64,000 nt of DNA from Antarcticibacterium sp. 1MA-6-2 (GCF_021535135.1 NZ_CP091036.1:1488001-1552000); one strand, 5' to 3'; shown: positions 18,873 through 29,756, counted from the stretch's first letter. Made by a program: numbers and translations. The notes: a model not told the origin generated them from the sequence alone.

Positions 18873-18881
18873 AATTTGAAT

Positions 18882-19310
18882 ATGAAACAAGTACTTTTCA
18901 TACTGGGATTAGTTTTCCTTTTTTCCTGCGGAAGATCTTCTGAAGAAACTGAAGCTGCACAAACTATTGATTCTCTAGAAAATGAAATTGAGGAACTGAA
19001 GCGGGCGAATGATACCCTTAGCGACCATGTAATGAAGCGGGCATACGTTACACGCAACTATCCACCTTACTTTGACAGTATTACCAATCCCGAAGAACAC
19101 ATTCTGGAGAACCTTCAGGGTAAACCTTCTTTAATTCCTAAAGATGCTGTTCTGGGTGGAACTATGAGATTTACTGCTGTAGATTTTATAAATGATGATC
19201 TTTTAATTGCGTCTTACGAAGACGGTCACGTAATGGGAAAAGCAATCTATACCTACAGGGTAAATAGAAATGGGGAACTTGAATTTGAACGTCTTACTAC
19301 AATTAAATAA
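18882..19310 (+). CDS. hypothetical lipoprotein with short coiled coil
   Basis: About 142 residues. A lipobox is visible (LFSC near residue 17). A heptad-like stretch (DSLENEIEELKRANDTLSDHV) follows and then a compact beta-rich domain (YVTRNYPPYFDSITNPEEHI...ELEFERLTTIK). I do not recognise the family. ATG at 18882 is preferred over 18876, because it gives the standard MKQVLF lipoprotein signal. It lies nine bases after the antiporter gene, so they may be co-transcribed. Confidence 0.7.
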   Translation: MKQVLFILGLVFLFSCGRSSEETEAAQTIDSLENEIEELKRANDTLSDHVMKRAYVTRNYPPYFDSITNPEEHILENLQGKPSLIPKDAVLGGTMRFTAVDFINDDLLIASYEDGHVMGKAIYTYRVNRNGELEFERLTTIK

Positions 19311-19436
19311 GTTTTCGGTTTAACTGCTTCAAAAATTTTCTTGCTCTTCCAGATTTTATGTGCTTTAGATTCGGCTATTGCTTTCACACCGACAGGAAAT
19401 CTTTCAAAATTCAGCTAAATAATCTATCTTCTTTTT

Positions 19437-20340
19437 GTGAAAGCAATACGGGTATTTCTGAAAATTCTTCTGGCACTTATATTTTTTCCGCCACTAATTT
19501 ACCTCGTATTCGTCTTAATTGGAGCCGCTATTCCAGTTAACTCAGCTCCTGACACTTCCGAACATTTTGCAACTATTTATCTCGTCTCCAATGGAATGCA
19601 CACAGACATCGTCCTGCTTAAAAAATGAGGTGAAAGATTGGACGAAAATTGTCAAACCCCACCATAGTCTATCTCCTCCTGAAGAAGTAAAATATGTGAG
19701 TTTTGGATGGGGAGATCTGGAGTTTTACCGCAATACACCGGAATGGAAGGATCTGAAATTAAAAACAGCATTTAAATCTCTATTTCTGAAAACACCTGCT
19801 GCTATACATGTGAGATTCCTTACTACTTACTCCTTTGGAGGGGATTCCAGAGCCATTGCCGTAACCCAATCGCAGTATGAAATGTTATCCTCTTACATCA
19901 AAAACAGTTTTAAGTTTGCTACCTCCGGAAATACGCAACCTGTGAAGGATCTTCACTATACCCGTGACGACGTATTTTACCATGCTCGTGGTTCACTCAA
20001 CCTCTTCAAAACCTGCAATACCTGGGTCAACAGCGGACTTAAAAATTCAGATCTTAAGGCCTCCCTTTGGACTCCATTTGTAGAAGGGATTTTTCTCAGA
20101 TATCCCAAAGATAGAAATGAAGAGCCTGCTGCAGCTGTGAACTTGAATTTAATTGGATTAAAAATGAAAAAAATACCAGGATCAGCTGTAGACCAGATCA
20201 TTCTTTCAATTTTAGGTTTATTTTATAATCCACTCCGGGACGACTCTGCGTTATTCTTTTTAACTTCAAGAGATAATAAAATCCAGTTGTTATGTTTTCT
20301 TCCGGAAAAAAGAACAAAGATATTTCTGAACATTACCTGA
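19437..20340 (+). CDS. TIGR02117/DUF2459-like protein, disrupted
   Basis: The N-terminus has a membrane segment (residues 8-30), then IYLVSNGMHTDIVL. After a frame change at 19616-19620 the protein continues NEVKDWTKI...VSFGWGDLEFYRNTPEW and LFKTCNTWVNSGL, with a histidine and a cysteine that the family shares. Family members read VLPVKNE at the break, which predicts CTGCCGGTAAAA. The sequence shows GCTTAAAA, a loss of two bases at a predicted GCCGGT. A one-base A-run slip is an alternative. The C-terminal 60 residues are longer than usual and overlap the next gene by 49 bases. Function is unknown. Confidence 0.65.
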
Positions 20341-21590
20341 AATTTGAAACAAATTCCGATTTAGATCCGCTGCTGGAAAGCATTGGAGGCTCAAGATATG
20401 TACTCTTAGGAGAAGCCAGCCATGGTACCCACGAATACTACACCTGGACGGCACAAATCTCAAAAAGGTTAATTCAGGAAAAAGGATTTTCATTTATTGC
20501 GGTTGAAGGAGACTGGCCCGATTGCTATAAGATCAATAAATGGATCAAAGAACCTGATGATCGGCGCGAGATCAAAGATGTATTGAGCGAATTTCGCCGC
20601 TGGCCTACCTGGATGTGGGCGAATTGGGAAATTGCTGCTTTTGCTACCTGGCTCAGAAATTATAATTCCCAAATAGCCGAGAAGGAAAAAATAGGCTTTT
20701 ATGGCCTCGACGTTTACAGCTTATGGGAATCAATAGATCTAATTGTAGATTATCTTGAAAAGGAAGATCCTGAAACAGCCAAACACGCTAGGGATGCTTA
20801 TATGTGTTTTGAACCATATAAAGAAGGAGATTCTTACTCCTCTGTTTTTTCTTCTTCTAAACCGGGATGTAAAGAGGAAGTCATTAAACTGTTAAAGGAA
20901 GTAAGGCAAAACGCTCACAAATATAACAGCGAAAAAGAAGCAGATCTTAATGCTGAAATTAACAGCCTTGTACTGGCAAATGCCGAAAAATATTATAAAG
21001 CAATGGCAGGCTTTGGAGAAGATTCCTGGAATGTTCGTGACAGGCACATGGTCGAAACCCTTAATACCCTCACTAAATATCACGGCCCACAATCTAAAGT
21101 AATTGTTTGGGAACACAATACTCACATAGGTGACGCCAGGGCAACTGATATGGCCGATGATGGATTGGTAAATGTGGGGCAATTGGTAAGAGAACAGCAC
21201 GGGAGCCAGGGAGTTTATTTAGCGGGATTTGGTTCCTATTCAGGATCTGTTATTGCGGGGACTCATTGGGGAGCGCCCATGAAAAATATGAGAGTACCTC
21301 AGGGAACAAGAGGCAGTATAGAGGAAAAATTACATAACGAGCAACAAGGCAATAAGCTATTAATTTTGAAAGATAACAAGGACCTGGGGGAGGCTTTTGA
21401 AAGGAGGATGGGTCATAGAGCTATTGGTGTTGTTTATCATCCTGAAAGAGAATGGGGAAATTATGTACCTACCAAACTTGCAGAAAGATATGATGCATTC
21501 CTATTCATTGATGAAACAAAGGCACTGCATCCTCTAAGAATAACACCTGATGGTAATCTTACACCGGAAACCTTTCCCTTTGGGATATAA
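20292..21590 (+). CDS. erythromycin esterase family protein
   Basis: A 432-residue protein of the EreA/succinoglycan-esterase-like family. The catalytic histidine-glutamate signatures are seen in LGEASHGTHEYY (about residue 40), FIAVEGDWPDCYKINKWI, and VWEHNTHIGDARA with its HxxH-like histidines. The family fold binds a hydrolytic water through these residues. In this genomic setting, among core genes, a role in macrolide resistance is not implied. The start overlaps the preceding gene; a later internal start is possible, but the SRYVLLGEASHG motif fixes the frame. Confidence 0.85.
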   Translation: MFSSGKKNKDISEHYLKFETNSDLDPLLESIGGSRYVLLGEASHGTHEYYTWTAQISKRLIQEKGFSFIAVEGDWPDCYKINKWIKEPDDRREIKDVLSEFRRWPTWMWANWEIAAFATWLRNYNSQIAEKEKIGFYGLDVYSLWESIDLIVDYLEKEDPETAKHARDAYMCFEPYKEGDSYSSVFSSSKPGCKEEVIKLLKEVRQNAHKYNSEKEADLNAEINSLVLANAEKYYKAMAGFGEDSWNVRDRHMVETLNTLTKYHGPQSKVIVWEHNTHIGDARATDMADDGLVNVGQLVREQHGSQGVYLAGFGSYSGSVIAGTHWGAPMKNMRVPQGTRGSIEEKLHNEQQGNKLLILKDNKDLGEAFERRMGHRAIGVVYHPEREWGNYVPTKLAERYDAFLFIDETKALHPLRITPDGNLTPETFPFGI

Positions 21591-21608
21591 AAACTAAAAA
21601 ATTTACCT

Positions 21609-22669
21609 ATGACAACTATAGATGAAATACACCAGGCACTGGGAGAAGACGCTTCATATTACCTTGAACACGAGAGCAGCAAAATTTCGAAAGAACGCTT
21701 AACTATTCCCGGCCCGCACACTATTGATAATTTTCTGGACAGCGACAGGAATCCGCAGGTGATAAAAAGTCTTGCTTCCCTATACAATCACGGCAATCTT
21801 GGTGGATCAGGATATCTGAATATTCTTCCCATAGATCAGGGAATAGAACATTCTGCAGCGTTTTCATTTTATAAGAATCAGGACTATTTTGATCCTGAAA
21901 ATATTATAAAGCTCGGCATAGAAGCAGGATGTAATGGAGTCGCTACTACTTTTGGAGCACTGGCACTACATGCAAGACGTTATGCTCATAAAATTCCTTT
22001 CGTAGTCAAGATAAATCATAACGAATTGCTCACATATCCAAACAAGTACGATCAAATCCCTTTTGGTAGTGTTAAGGAAGCCTGGGATATGGGAGCAACA
22101 GCAATAGGCGCAACAATATACTTTGGAAGTGAAGAAAGCACCCGGCAAATTCAGGAAGTAGCTGCGGCTTTTGAAGAAGCTCATCAATTGGGAATGGCTA
22201 CAATTCTCTGGTGTTACACGCGTAATAGCGGATTTAAAACTGAAGAAGGAGATTTTCACACTGCAGCCGATCTTACCGGGCAGGCAAATCATATAGGAGT
22301 AACTATTAAAGCCGATATCATTAAGCAAAAATTACCCGATACTAATTTCGGATTTAAGAAGATAGACTTTGCAAAATACGATGAGCAGATGTATGAAAAC
22401 CTCACTACAGATCATCCTATAGATTTGTGCCGTTACCAGGTAGCTAATTGCTATATGGGAAAAATAGGCCTCATCAATTCCGGTGGAGGTTCTAAAGGAG
22501 AATCTGATATTAAAGAAGCTGTTAGAACAGCAGTTATTAATAAACGTGCTTAAGTGGTAGCGGTCTCATAATGGGGCGAAAAGCATTCCAGCGACCACTA
22601 AAAGAAGGTATAGAGATCTTACAAAGGGTTCAGCAGGTGTACCTGGAACCGGAGATCACGATTGCTTAA
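21609..22669 (+). CDS. class I fructose-bisphosphate aldolase (DhnA type), disrupted near C-terminus
   Basis: 352 residues when repaired. This is the Schiff-base aldolase of glycolysis/gluconeogenesis. Motifs include [23 protein letters not shown] with the probable Schiff-base lysine region, and [14 protein letters not shown] as phosphate loop. The frame breaks at 22548-22555, where GCTTAAGT creates a TAA stop after NKRA. Replacing it by GCCGGT restores [21 protein letters not shown] and the normal terminus EITIA, with the stop at 22667-22669. This stop overlaps the convergent rimO stop codon by three bases. Confidence 0.9.
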
Positions 22670-24021
22670 ACGGTTCTAACCTGGATATGCTTTCGAGCTA
22701 GCTTTTCAACGTTGACATTTACTGGTGTTCCATAAAGATCAAAATCAGCAGCATCAGTAATTTTGACTTCGTAAAAATCTCCCGTTTTAAGATAAGTTGA
22801 AGTAGCGTCAATAAGTACTTCATTATCAACATCGGGTGAATCAAATTCTGTGCGCCCAATGTAGTAATTCCCTTCTTTTCGGTCAATTACAACCTTATAC
22901 GATTTCCCGATTTTTTGCTGATTCAACTCCCAGGAAATTTGAGACTGTATTTCCATGATCTCATTCGCACGAGCCTGTTTTACTTCCTGCGGAACGTTAT
23001 CCTCCAGGTTGTAAGCGTGTGTATTTTCTTCATGAGAATAGGTGAAACAGCCTAATCTTTCGAAACGCATCTCCTTCACCCACTCCTTCAGTTCCTGAAA
23101 ATGCTCTTCAGTCTCTCCGGGATATCCTACAATAAGGGTAGTTCTAATAGTCATTTCCGGAACAAACCTTCTGAAGTCTTTCAGCAGATTTGTTGTTTTA
23201 TTGTGAGTAGTCCCGCGGCGCATTGACTTCAAAAGATCATCAGAAATATGCTGCAGCGGAATATCTATATAGTTACAAACTTTTGGCTCCCGCTTCATTA
23301 CCTCCAGCACATCCATTGGAAAACCTGTAGGGAAAGCATAATGCAATCTTATCCACTCAATTCCTTCCACCTTCACCAGGTTTTCAAGTAATTCTGCCAG
23401 ATTCCTCTTTTTATAAAGATCAAGACCATAATAAGTAAGATCCTGGGCAATAAGAATTAGTTCCTTTACTCCGTTTGCTGCCAGTTTTTTTGCTTCTGTT
23501 ACAAGATCCTCAATAGGTGTAGACCTGTGTTTCCCGCGCATTAAAGGAATGGCACAAAATGAACAGGGTCTGTCACAACCTTCAGCAATTTTTAAATAAG
23601 CATAATTTTGAGGGGTAGTTGTAAGTCTCTCCCCTACCAGCTCATGCTTGTAATCGGCTTCAAGGGCCTTAAGCAATGCAGGTAGCTCTGTAGTTCCAAA
23701 ATATTGATCAACATCAGGAATTTCCTTCAGCAGGTCCGGTTTATATCTCTCACTCAGGCAACTCTAAGTGACAAAAACTTTATCGACCTCTCCCTCCTGT
23801 TTTTTCTGAACATATTCAAGAATAGTATTTACAGATTCCTCCTTTGCATTATCAATAAAGCCACAGGTGTTAATCACCACAACATTCCCCTCCTGCTCGT
23901 GTACCACATCCTTCTTGTTAGCGCGTAACTGCCCCATCAAAACTTCACTGTCATACACATTCTTGCTGCAACCAAGAGTGACTACGTTGATCCTGTTCTT
24001 CTTTATTGATTTTGTTCTCAT
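22666..24021 (-). CDS. rimO: ribosomal protein S12 methylthiotransferase RimO, disrupted
   Basis: 450 residues when repaired. This radical-SAM enzyme methylthiolates an aspartate of ribosomal protein S12. The N-terminal cluster-binding cysteines are in [13 protein letters not shown] and INTCGF, the radical-SAM CxxxCxxC is CDRPCSFC, and a C-terminal TRAM domain follows (about residues 375-440). At 23761-23769 (minus strand ACTTAGAGT) an in-frame TAG interrupts VFVT|CLSERY. Restoring ACCGGT gives the conserved VFVTGCLSERY. This is the only disruption here with a net gain of three bases, so the frame itself is kept. Confidence 0.92.
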
Positions 24022-24039
24022 ACTATTCTATTTCTTCTT

Positions 24040-24113
24040 TTCCAGACCTCACTCTAGTTTTCCAGACCTAACGGATTTTCCAGACCTCACAGGTTTTAAA
24101 AACCTGTGAGGTC
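24040..24113. repeat. direct repeats ending in a long perfect palindrome
   Basis: TTTTCCAGACCT occurs three times in tandem between about 24040 and 24088. The last copy runs into a perfect inverted repeat (AGACCTCACAGGTTTT at 24081-24096, and its complement ending at 24113). It lies between the divergent rimO and P1 peptidase genes and resembles dispersed REP-like palindromes of Bacteroidota. Confidence 0.6.
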
Positions 24114-24256
24114 TATTACCTTATGAGATCTATGTCAAAACGGGTGCAAAGATACAATGTAATATTTGAACATTGGGCATTCAACAACTTAAGTATCTTA
24201 TGGGTAGAATAGTCGTAATAAAATTTCTAAATTTCATTTTATTATCAAAACTTCCT

Positions 24257-25392
24257 ATGAAAATTAGTTACAGCCTTTGCTTTTTGCTCCTTCTCTTTTA
24301 TAGTTACAGCTTTTCTCAACAACGAGTGCGGGAATTAGGTATTGAAATAGGAGTTATTCCTACAGGGAAATTAAATGGCATTACCGATGTTTCCGGCGTT
24401 AAAGTTGGTCATGTTACTCTTTCTAAAGGGGACTCTGTAAGAACAGGCGTTACTGCTATTCTTCCTCACAGCGGAAAAATTTTTCAGCAGAAAGTGCCTG
24501 CCGCTGTTTATGTTGGAAATGGCTTCGGAAAATTAGCCGGAAGCACTCAGGTAGCTGAACTCGGAAACCTGGAAACGCTTAGTGATTCTCACAAACACGC
24601 TGAATGTTCCTACTGCAATGGATGCGGTGATTCAGTATACCTTGAATCAGGAAGGAAATGAAGAGATTCGTTCTGTCAATGCTGTGGTAGGAGAAACCAA
24701 CGACGGATATTTAAATGACATTCGCAGTCAGCTAAGTACAGATTTCAGATGTTATTTCTGCAATAGAAAATGCAACGGAAAGTAACACTAATGAAGGCAA
24801 TGTAGGTGCGGGCACTGGTACTATTGTCTTTGGATATAAAGGCGGAATTGGCACTTCTTCACGTGTGCTTCCACCCGGCCTGGGCGGATATACTGTTGGG
24901 GTGCTGGTACAAACAAATTTTGGCGGAGTATTACAAGTTGCCGGAGTACTAGTTGGAAAGGAACTGGGAAATTTCAGTTTTAGTGATAAACTTCTGAATA
25001 ATGTAGACGGTTCCTGTATGATCGTTGTTGCTACTGATGCTCCATTGGACAGCCGAAACCTCGAACGCCTGGCAAAGAGAGCTTTTTTAGGAGTAGCAAA
25101 AACGGGAGGAATTGTTTCAAACGGTAGCGGAGATTACGTAATAGCTTTTTCTACTGCGGAAGGGGTAAGAATTCCTTATCAAACTGAAAATAACCTGCTT
25201 TCACAGGAGATTGTTCCCAATGATCTCATGTCCCCCGTATTTATGGCTGCTATTGAAGCCACTGAAGAAGCAATCCTCAACTCCTTATTTATGGCAGAAA
25301 CAATGACAGGATATAAAAACAGAACTATTGAAGCTCTTCCAAAAAAAGAGGTGATGGAAATTCTGAAAAAATATAATGCGATTCCGGATTAA
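24257..25392 (+). CDS. P1-family (DmpA-like) peptidase, twice disrupted
   Basis: 377 residues when repaired. This is an N-terminal-nucleophile aminopeptidase with signal peptide (residues 1-21). Conserved segments: GKLNGITDVSGVKVGHVTL, VGNGFGKLAGSTQV, NVGAGTGT and the self-cleavage region GGIGTSSRVLP. Two frame breaks occur: at 24577-24583 GCTTAGT stands where family sequence ETPxVLTNT requires ACG CCG GT, and at 24731-24737 GCTAAGT where Q-P-V is predicted. Both repair to GCCGGT. The start at 24257 (MKISYS) is chosen over 24173 because it gives the signal peptide. Confidence 0.88.
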
Positions 25393-25456
25393 GTAAAAAC
25401 ATAAAGAGGAAGTGTAAAGTGTAAAATGTTTTCGTTAAATCCATATTATATGGGTT

Positions 25457-26327
25457 TCAGCTAAGCACATCCCGCGTTAATCTTATAAATTCCTGCTGAA
25501 GCCTATAGGTCACCTTATTTTCCCCCGTTTTAAAAATCTCTTTCTCCCTGTTGCTTACAGTTGCTACAGAAGCAATTTGAGTTGTTGTACCCGTAAGAAA
25601 AATTTCATCCACTTCTACCAGCTCATCCAAATGAACAGCTTCCAAGTTTAAATTTTATCCTTAATTGGGTGCAGAGATCTATAACTACCTGCCTGGTGAT
25701 TCCGGAGAGGATGTGCGGACCTTCAGGATGGGTATAAACCGTGGCATTTTTTACGAAGAAGATATTGGTATGGGAGCCTTCGGAAAAATAGCCATTACGC
25801 ACCATGATGTTTTCATCAAAATTATTAGCAATGGCTTCTTCATTGGCAAGGATATTACCCATTAAGGCAGTGGCTTTTATATCACAACGGTGCCAACGTT
25901 TATCTTCAGAAGCAAGAACATTTAAGGGATTGGTTTCAAAACCTCTCAAGTTTATTTTATATGCGTAAAGCAGAACTGTTGGTTCAATATTCTCCGGAAA
26001 AAAATGGCTCCTGGGGGCAACTCCGCGTGTAACTTGGATGTAAACAGCTGCATCAGCCTCAGCCAAACCCGCACGGGAAACAGCTTCAGCCATAAGTGCT
26101 TCAAGTGAAAAAGCTTCAAACTTTATTTGCACCTGGTCAAGGCAGTATTGAAGTCGTTTAAGATGTTCCTTCAGCTTAAATGGTTTACCGCCATAAAAAG
26201 GGGTAACTTCATAAATGCCATCACCAAACATAAAACCTCTGTCGAACACGGAAATATAAGCCTCACCAGGCTTCATCCATTTTCCGTTGAAATAAACTTC
26301 TTGCGGATAACTTTTTGCTTCCCTCAT
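25457..26327 (-). CDS. class IV aminotransferase (D-amino-acid transaminase-like), frameshifted
   Basis: About 289 residues when one base is removed. A PLP fold-type IV enzyme. The PLP lysine is in CDIKATALMGNILANEEA, which resembles D-alanine aminotransferases (IKAxxLxxNxLA). FGDGIYEV and the C-terminal FLTGTTTQIASV phosphate-binding loop are also typical. The frame changes around 25643-25656 (minus strand AAATTTAAACTTGG): removing one base gives RIKFxLEAVHLDEL. This is not an RCCGGY site, so I treat it as a separate small indel. The exact substrate, D-amino acid or branched-chain, cannot be decided. Confidence 0.83.
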
Positions 26328-26350
26328 CTCGTGTAGGATTTAAGATCCTG

Positions 26351-26632
26351 TTAATTAAAATATTGATGAAGTTGCACCTGCCACTGCATTTCGTAATATC
26401 TCACAACACTAATCACAATTATTCCTGCGATAACGTAGACCCACGAATATTGACTGGTTTTAAGCATTCTCCAACCAATTGCTGCGAAAATAATATATGG
26501 GATCGCAAGAATTAAATTAGGAATTGGCCACGCACCCTGAAACAGGATTGCTATTAACTTCATAACTACGTAAAAGAAGCTGTAAAATAAAATTATCTTA
26601 CTTATGAGTGCTTTAAAGTTCCGGTCCTGCAT
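26351..26632 (-). CDS. small three-helix membrane protein
   Basis: 93 residues with three hydrophobic segments (about residues 12-30, 36-55, 61-80) and a C-terminal amphipathic tail RYYEMQWQVQLHQYFN. I do not recognise a family. ATG at 26632 lies three bases after the repaired stop codon of the amidase gene upstream, so it is very likely co-transcribed with the amidase. Confidence 0.65.
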   Translation of the reverse strand: MQDRNFKALISKIILFYSFFYVVMKLIAILFQGAWPIPNLILAIPYIIFAAIGWRMLKTSQYSWVYVIAGIIVISVVRYYEMQWQVQLHQYFN

Positions 26633-26635
26633 CTA

Positions 26636-28274
26636 CTATTCGTTGTAATCTTCGGGTGAAATTCTCCTGTTGCTGACTTTCTCGTAATTAAAGGCCCAGG
26701 AGTAAAGGTCTTCTTCACTAAAAGGCTTCCCAATAATGGTAAGACCTTTAGGAGCATTATTTTCACCATAACCCATTGGCACTGTAATAGCGGGATATTG
26801 CGCTACAGCGGCAAAACCTAAGCATGGTAATTATTGATTGATAAAATACCTTTAAGATTGTGCTTTTTCATAGGCACATCAAAAAAACGTCTTCCGTTTC
26901 GTTTCAAGGTATCTTTAATAGCAGCAAACTCCTTATCAGTTGATGAGTCTTTTACTATACCTTCAAATAAGGCCTGTCCGTAAGGGGAACGATTTAAAGA
27001 GTCGGTAGAATTATATGCTATTACATCCTCTACACCTCGAAATTCACCGCTGCCGCCATATTTTTCAAAATATTCAGGTAAATCCTTCTTCATATCAAGA
27101 TTGAGAAGCCTAAGAAAATTTGGAAGCTCCACCTTTTCAGGTTCGAATTCAATTACTTCTGCACCTGCCTCCCTAAGATCATTAACAGCAGCTATATATA
27201 AGGAATCTTCCATCAGTGGCTTTAAAGCGCCAAATCTAACTCCCTCAAGATTCTTTTTCGATATGGAGGAATAATAATCCTCGTTGACTCTTCCACTTTT
27301 TGCTGAAGCAGGATCCTGCGGATCCTTTCCTGTCATTGCAGAAAAAAGAATTGCATTATCTATGACGTTTTTGGTAATAGGCCCCGGCGTATCCAGCGTA
27401 CTCGAAATTGGTACTATTCCTCCCCGGCTTAAAACTCCAATTGTAGGCTTTAATCCAACAAGAGAATTTTGACTCGCAGGTGATAAAATAGACCCTGAAG
27501 TTTCTGATCCTACCGCAACCGGAGCAAAATTAGCTGCAATAGCCACAGCACTCCCACTACTGGAGCCCCCGGTATCGAGAATTTTTCTTCCGTAAGGGTT
27601 AAGAGTTTGTCCCCCAACTGCCGAGTAACCACTTGGACATTCTCCACAAAAGAAATATGCCCATTCACTCAAATTTGCCTTACCAAGAATTATAGCTCCG
27701 TTTTCCTTCAGACGCTCTACGATGTATGCATCGTCCGTATTATTTTTCTGCAAAGCTACCGCACCTGCAGTAGTAGGCATATTTTCAGTATTTATATTAT
27801 CCTTCAGAAGAACCGGAATACCAAAAATAGGATGGTTCCTTTGTCCTGCCTGAAAAGCAGAATCTTTCTCCTTTGCTTCTTTAATAACATCGGGATTAAG
27901 TGCAATAACTGAATTTAGACTACGAGCGTTATTTCTGTCGAATTTCTTTATCCTATGCAAATAAAAAAGCACCAGTTCCTCATAAGTGAAGTCACCTAGG
28001 TTTTAATCGAAGTTTGCAATTCGGGAATGGTTTTGTCTAATATTAAAGGACGAAGCATATCATATTTACTGTTAGACAAACTTGCCATTTCCTCCTCAAG
28101 TGGAGCCCATAGAGAATCTTTGACAATATATTTTGAGTCAAGAACCTTATAGTCTCTTTCCCCGGTAGCTGCAATAGTATCATTAGCAGCAGTTTCAACT
28201 TTGTTCTCTTCCGAATCCTTTTTACAGCCAGTAAAAAAGAATACTAATATTAATAGAAAATAAAATCTTTTCAT
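26636..28274 (-). CDS. amidase-signature hydrolase, lipoprotein, twice disrupted
   Basis: 544 residues when repaired. A lipobox (FTGC) at the N-terminus suggests surface or periplasmic location. The Ser-cisSer-Lys triad can be read: Lys in VLLKDNINT, Ser in GGSSSGSAVA and the nucleophile Ser in GSETSGSI. The gene is broken at 27994-28001 (ACCTAGGT, giving a TAG after SIKT) and at 26817-26824 (minus strand GCTTAGGT, giving a TAG after NNYHA). Restoring ACCGGT and GCCGGT gives SIKTGDFTYEEL and NNYHAGFAAVAQYPAITVPMG, both normal for the family. Start at 28274 (MKRFYF) is preferred. Confidence 0.9.
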
Positions 28275-28322
28275 AAAACTTAAATTCATATAAAACCCCT
28301 GGAAATAGAACGGAAGAATATT

Positions 28323-29280
28323 TTACTTTTTGAAGAATGAATCTACAAATTCAAATTTATTGAATACCTGCAGATCTTCAACCCCTTCTCCCACGCCAAT
28401 ATACTTTACGGGAATCTTAAATTGATCACTAATACCTATTACCACTCCTCCTTTTGCAGTACCATCAAGCTTTGTTACAGCCAAAGAAGTAACCTCAGTC
28501 GCAGCTGTAAATTGCTTGGCCTGTTCAAAAGCATTTTGGCTAGTAGAACCGTCCAGAACAAGAAGAACTTCGTGAGGAGCACCTGGAATTACTTTTTGCA
28601 TTACACGCTTCACCTTTGTTAACTCGTTCATTAGGTTAACTTTATTGTGAAGCCTTCCTGCCGTATCTATAATAACCACATCTGAATTTTGTTTAACTGC
28701 GCTTTGTACGGCATCAAAAGCAACAGAAGCCGGATCGCTTCCCATTTGCTGTTTCACGATTGGCACCTGCGTCCTGTCTGCCCAAATTTGTAGCTGATCA
28801 ATGGCCGCAGCTCTAAACGTGTCCGCTGCACCCAATAATACCTTTCGGCCGTCTTGTTTGAACTGATGTGCAAGTTTACCAATGGTGGTAGTTTTGCCCA
28901 CTCCATTTACTCCCACTACCATGATCACATATGGTTTCATGTCTTCAGGAAAGTCAAATCCATCTCCGTTCCCTGTATCAGTTTCAGATAGTAAACCTAA
29001 GAATTTCCTCCCGCAGGATTCCATTAAGCTCATCTGTTCCAAAATACTTATCCCTTGCTACTCTCTCCTCGATTCGGTTAATAATCTTAATAGTAGTAGC
29101 CACACCCACGTCACTGCTTATTAAAACTCCCTCCAGATCATCCAGGACTTCATCATCTACCCGGGTTTTACCTGCAACGGCTTTACTCATCTTGGATAAG
29201 AACGATGATTTGGATTTCTCTAAACCTTTGTCCAGGGTCTCCTTTTTCTCCCTGGTAAACATCTTCTTAAATAAACTCAT
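28323..29280 (-). CDS. ftsY: signal recognition particle receptor FtsY, disrupted
   Basis: 318 residues when repaired. This is the SRP receptor GTPase, which targets membrane proteins at the inner membrane. The N domain (ERVARDKYFGTDELNGILREEI) is followed by the G domain: P-loop VGVNGVGKTTTIGKL, DTAGR, TKLDGTAKGG and the C-terminal IGVGEGVEDLQVF. The frame breaks at 28995-29001 (minus strand CTTAGGT) between EEI and GLLSETD. Restoring GCCGGT gives EEIAGLLSETD. FtsY is essential in characterised bacteria, so a true break here is very unlikely. Confidence 0.92.
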
Positions 29281-29360
29281 TTCTTTGGGTGGTTTTAACC
29301 TACGAACTTCTTAAAAACAGAACCCTTAGGCAGTCTTTTTAAAGCGTAAATATACGCAAA

Positions 29361-29398
29361 AAGGAAAAGCCGTCCAGATGACTCTGAACGGCTTTTCC
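29361..29398 (-). terminator. terminator of the rpmB-rpmG-DUF4295 operon
   Basis: An 11-bp stem (GGAAAAGCCGT / ACGGCTTTTCC) lies downstream of the DUF4295 gene on the minus strand and is followed by a T-run. It separates this operon from ftsY. Confidence 0.75.
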
Positions 29399-29414
29399 AA
29401 TATTTTGAAATAAT

Positions 29415-29567
29415 TTATTTTTTGCTCAAAAAGTCATTTACCTGCTCAGGCATCATGATTGCTTCAACAAATGTATACGCACCTGTTTTAGGTGACTTTA
29501 CCATTTTAATGGCTTTGGTCAATCTCTTGGAACCCGTTTGTAATGTTGCTACTGATTTCTTTGCCAT
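29415..29567 (-). CDS. DUF4295 family protein
   Basis: A 50-residue basic protein (MAKKSVATLQTGSKRLTKAI at the start, ending NDFLSKK). It is a Bacteroidota-restricted small protein that consistently follows the L33 gene and is thought to be ribosome-associated. Here it begins seven bases after rpmG. The gene is too short for many callers. It is complete and has no disruption. Confidence 0.88.
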   Translation of the reverse strand: MAKKSVATLQTGSKRLTKAIKMVKSPKTGAYTFVEAIMMPEQVNDFLSKK

Positions 29568-29573
29568 GACTTA

Positions 29574-29756
29574 TTATTTTATTTCTTTATGAACCGTCAT
29601 TTTCTTTAGGATCGGGTTGAATTTCTTCAACTCAATTCTATCTGGCGTGTTCTTTTTATTTTTAGTTGTTATATATCTTGAAGTACCCGGTTTTCCGGAC
29701 TGCTTATGCTCTGTGCACTCTAAGATTACCTGTATTCTGTTACCTTTCTTTGCCAT
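29574..29756 (-). CDS. rpmG: 50S ribosomal protein L33
   Basis: 60 residues, complete. The L33 signature [11 protein letters not shown] and [21 protein letters not shown] is clear. Only one cysteine is left of the four that bind zinc in zinc-type L33, so this is the zinc-free form. It sits between rpmB and the DUF4295 gene in one operon on the minus strand. Confidence 0.96.
   Translation of the reverse strand: MAKKGNRIQVILECTEHKQSGKPGTSRYITTKNKKNTPDRIELKKFNPILKKMTVHKEIK

Noticed and set aside
20292..21590. Erythromycin esterase-like gene as an antibiotic resistance cassette
   Set aside because: There is no mobile context at this gene and the family is common in environmental Bacteroidota chromosomes; resistance cannot be claimed.
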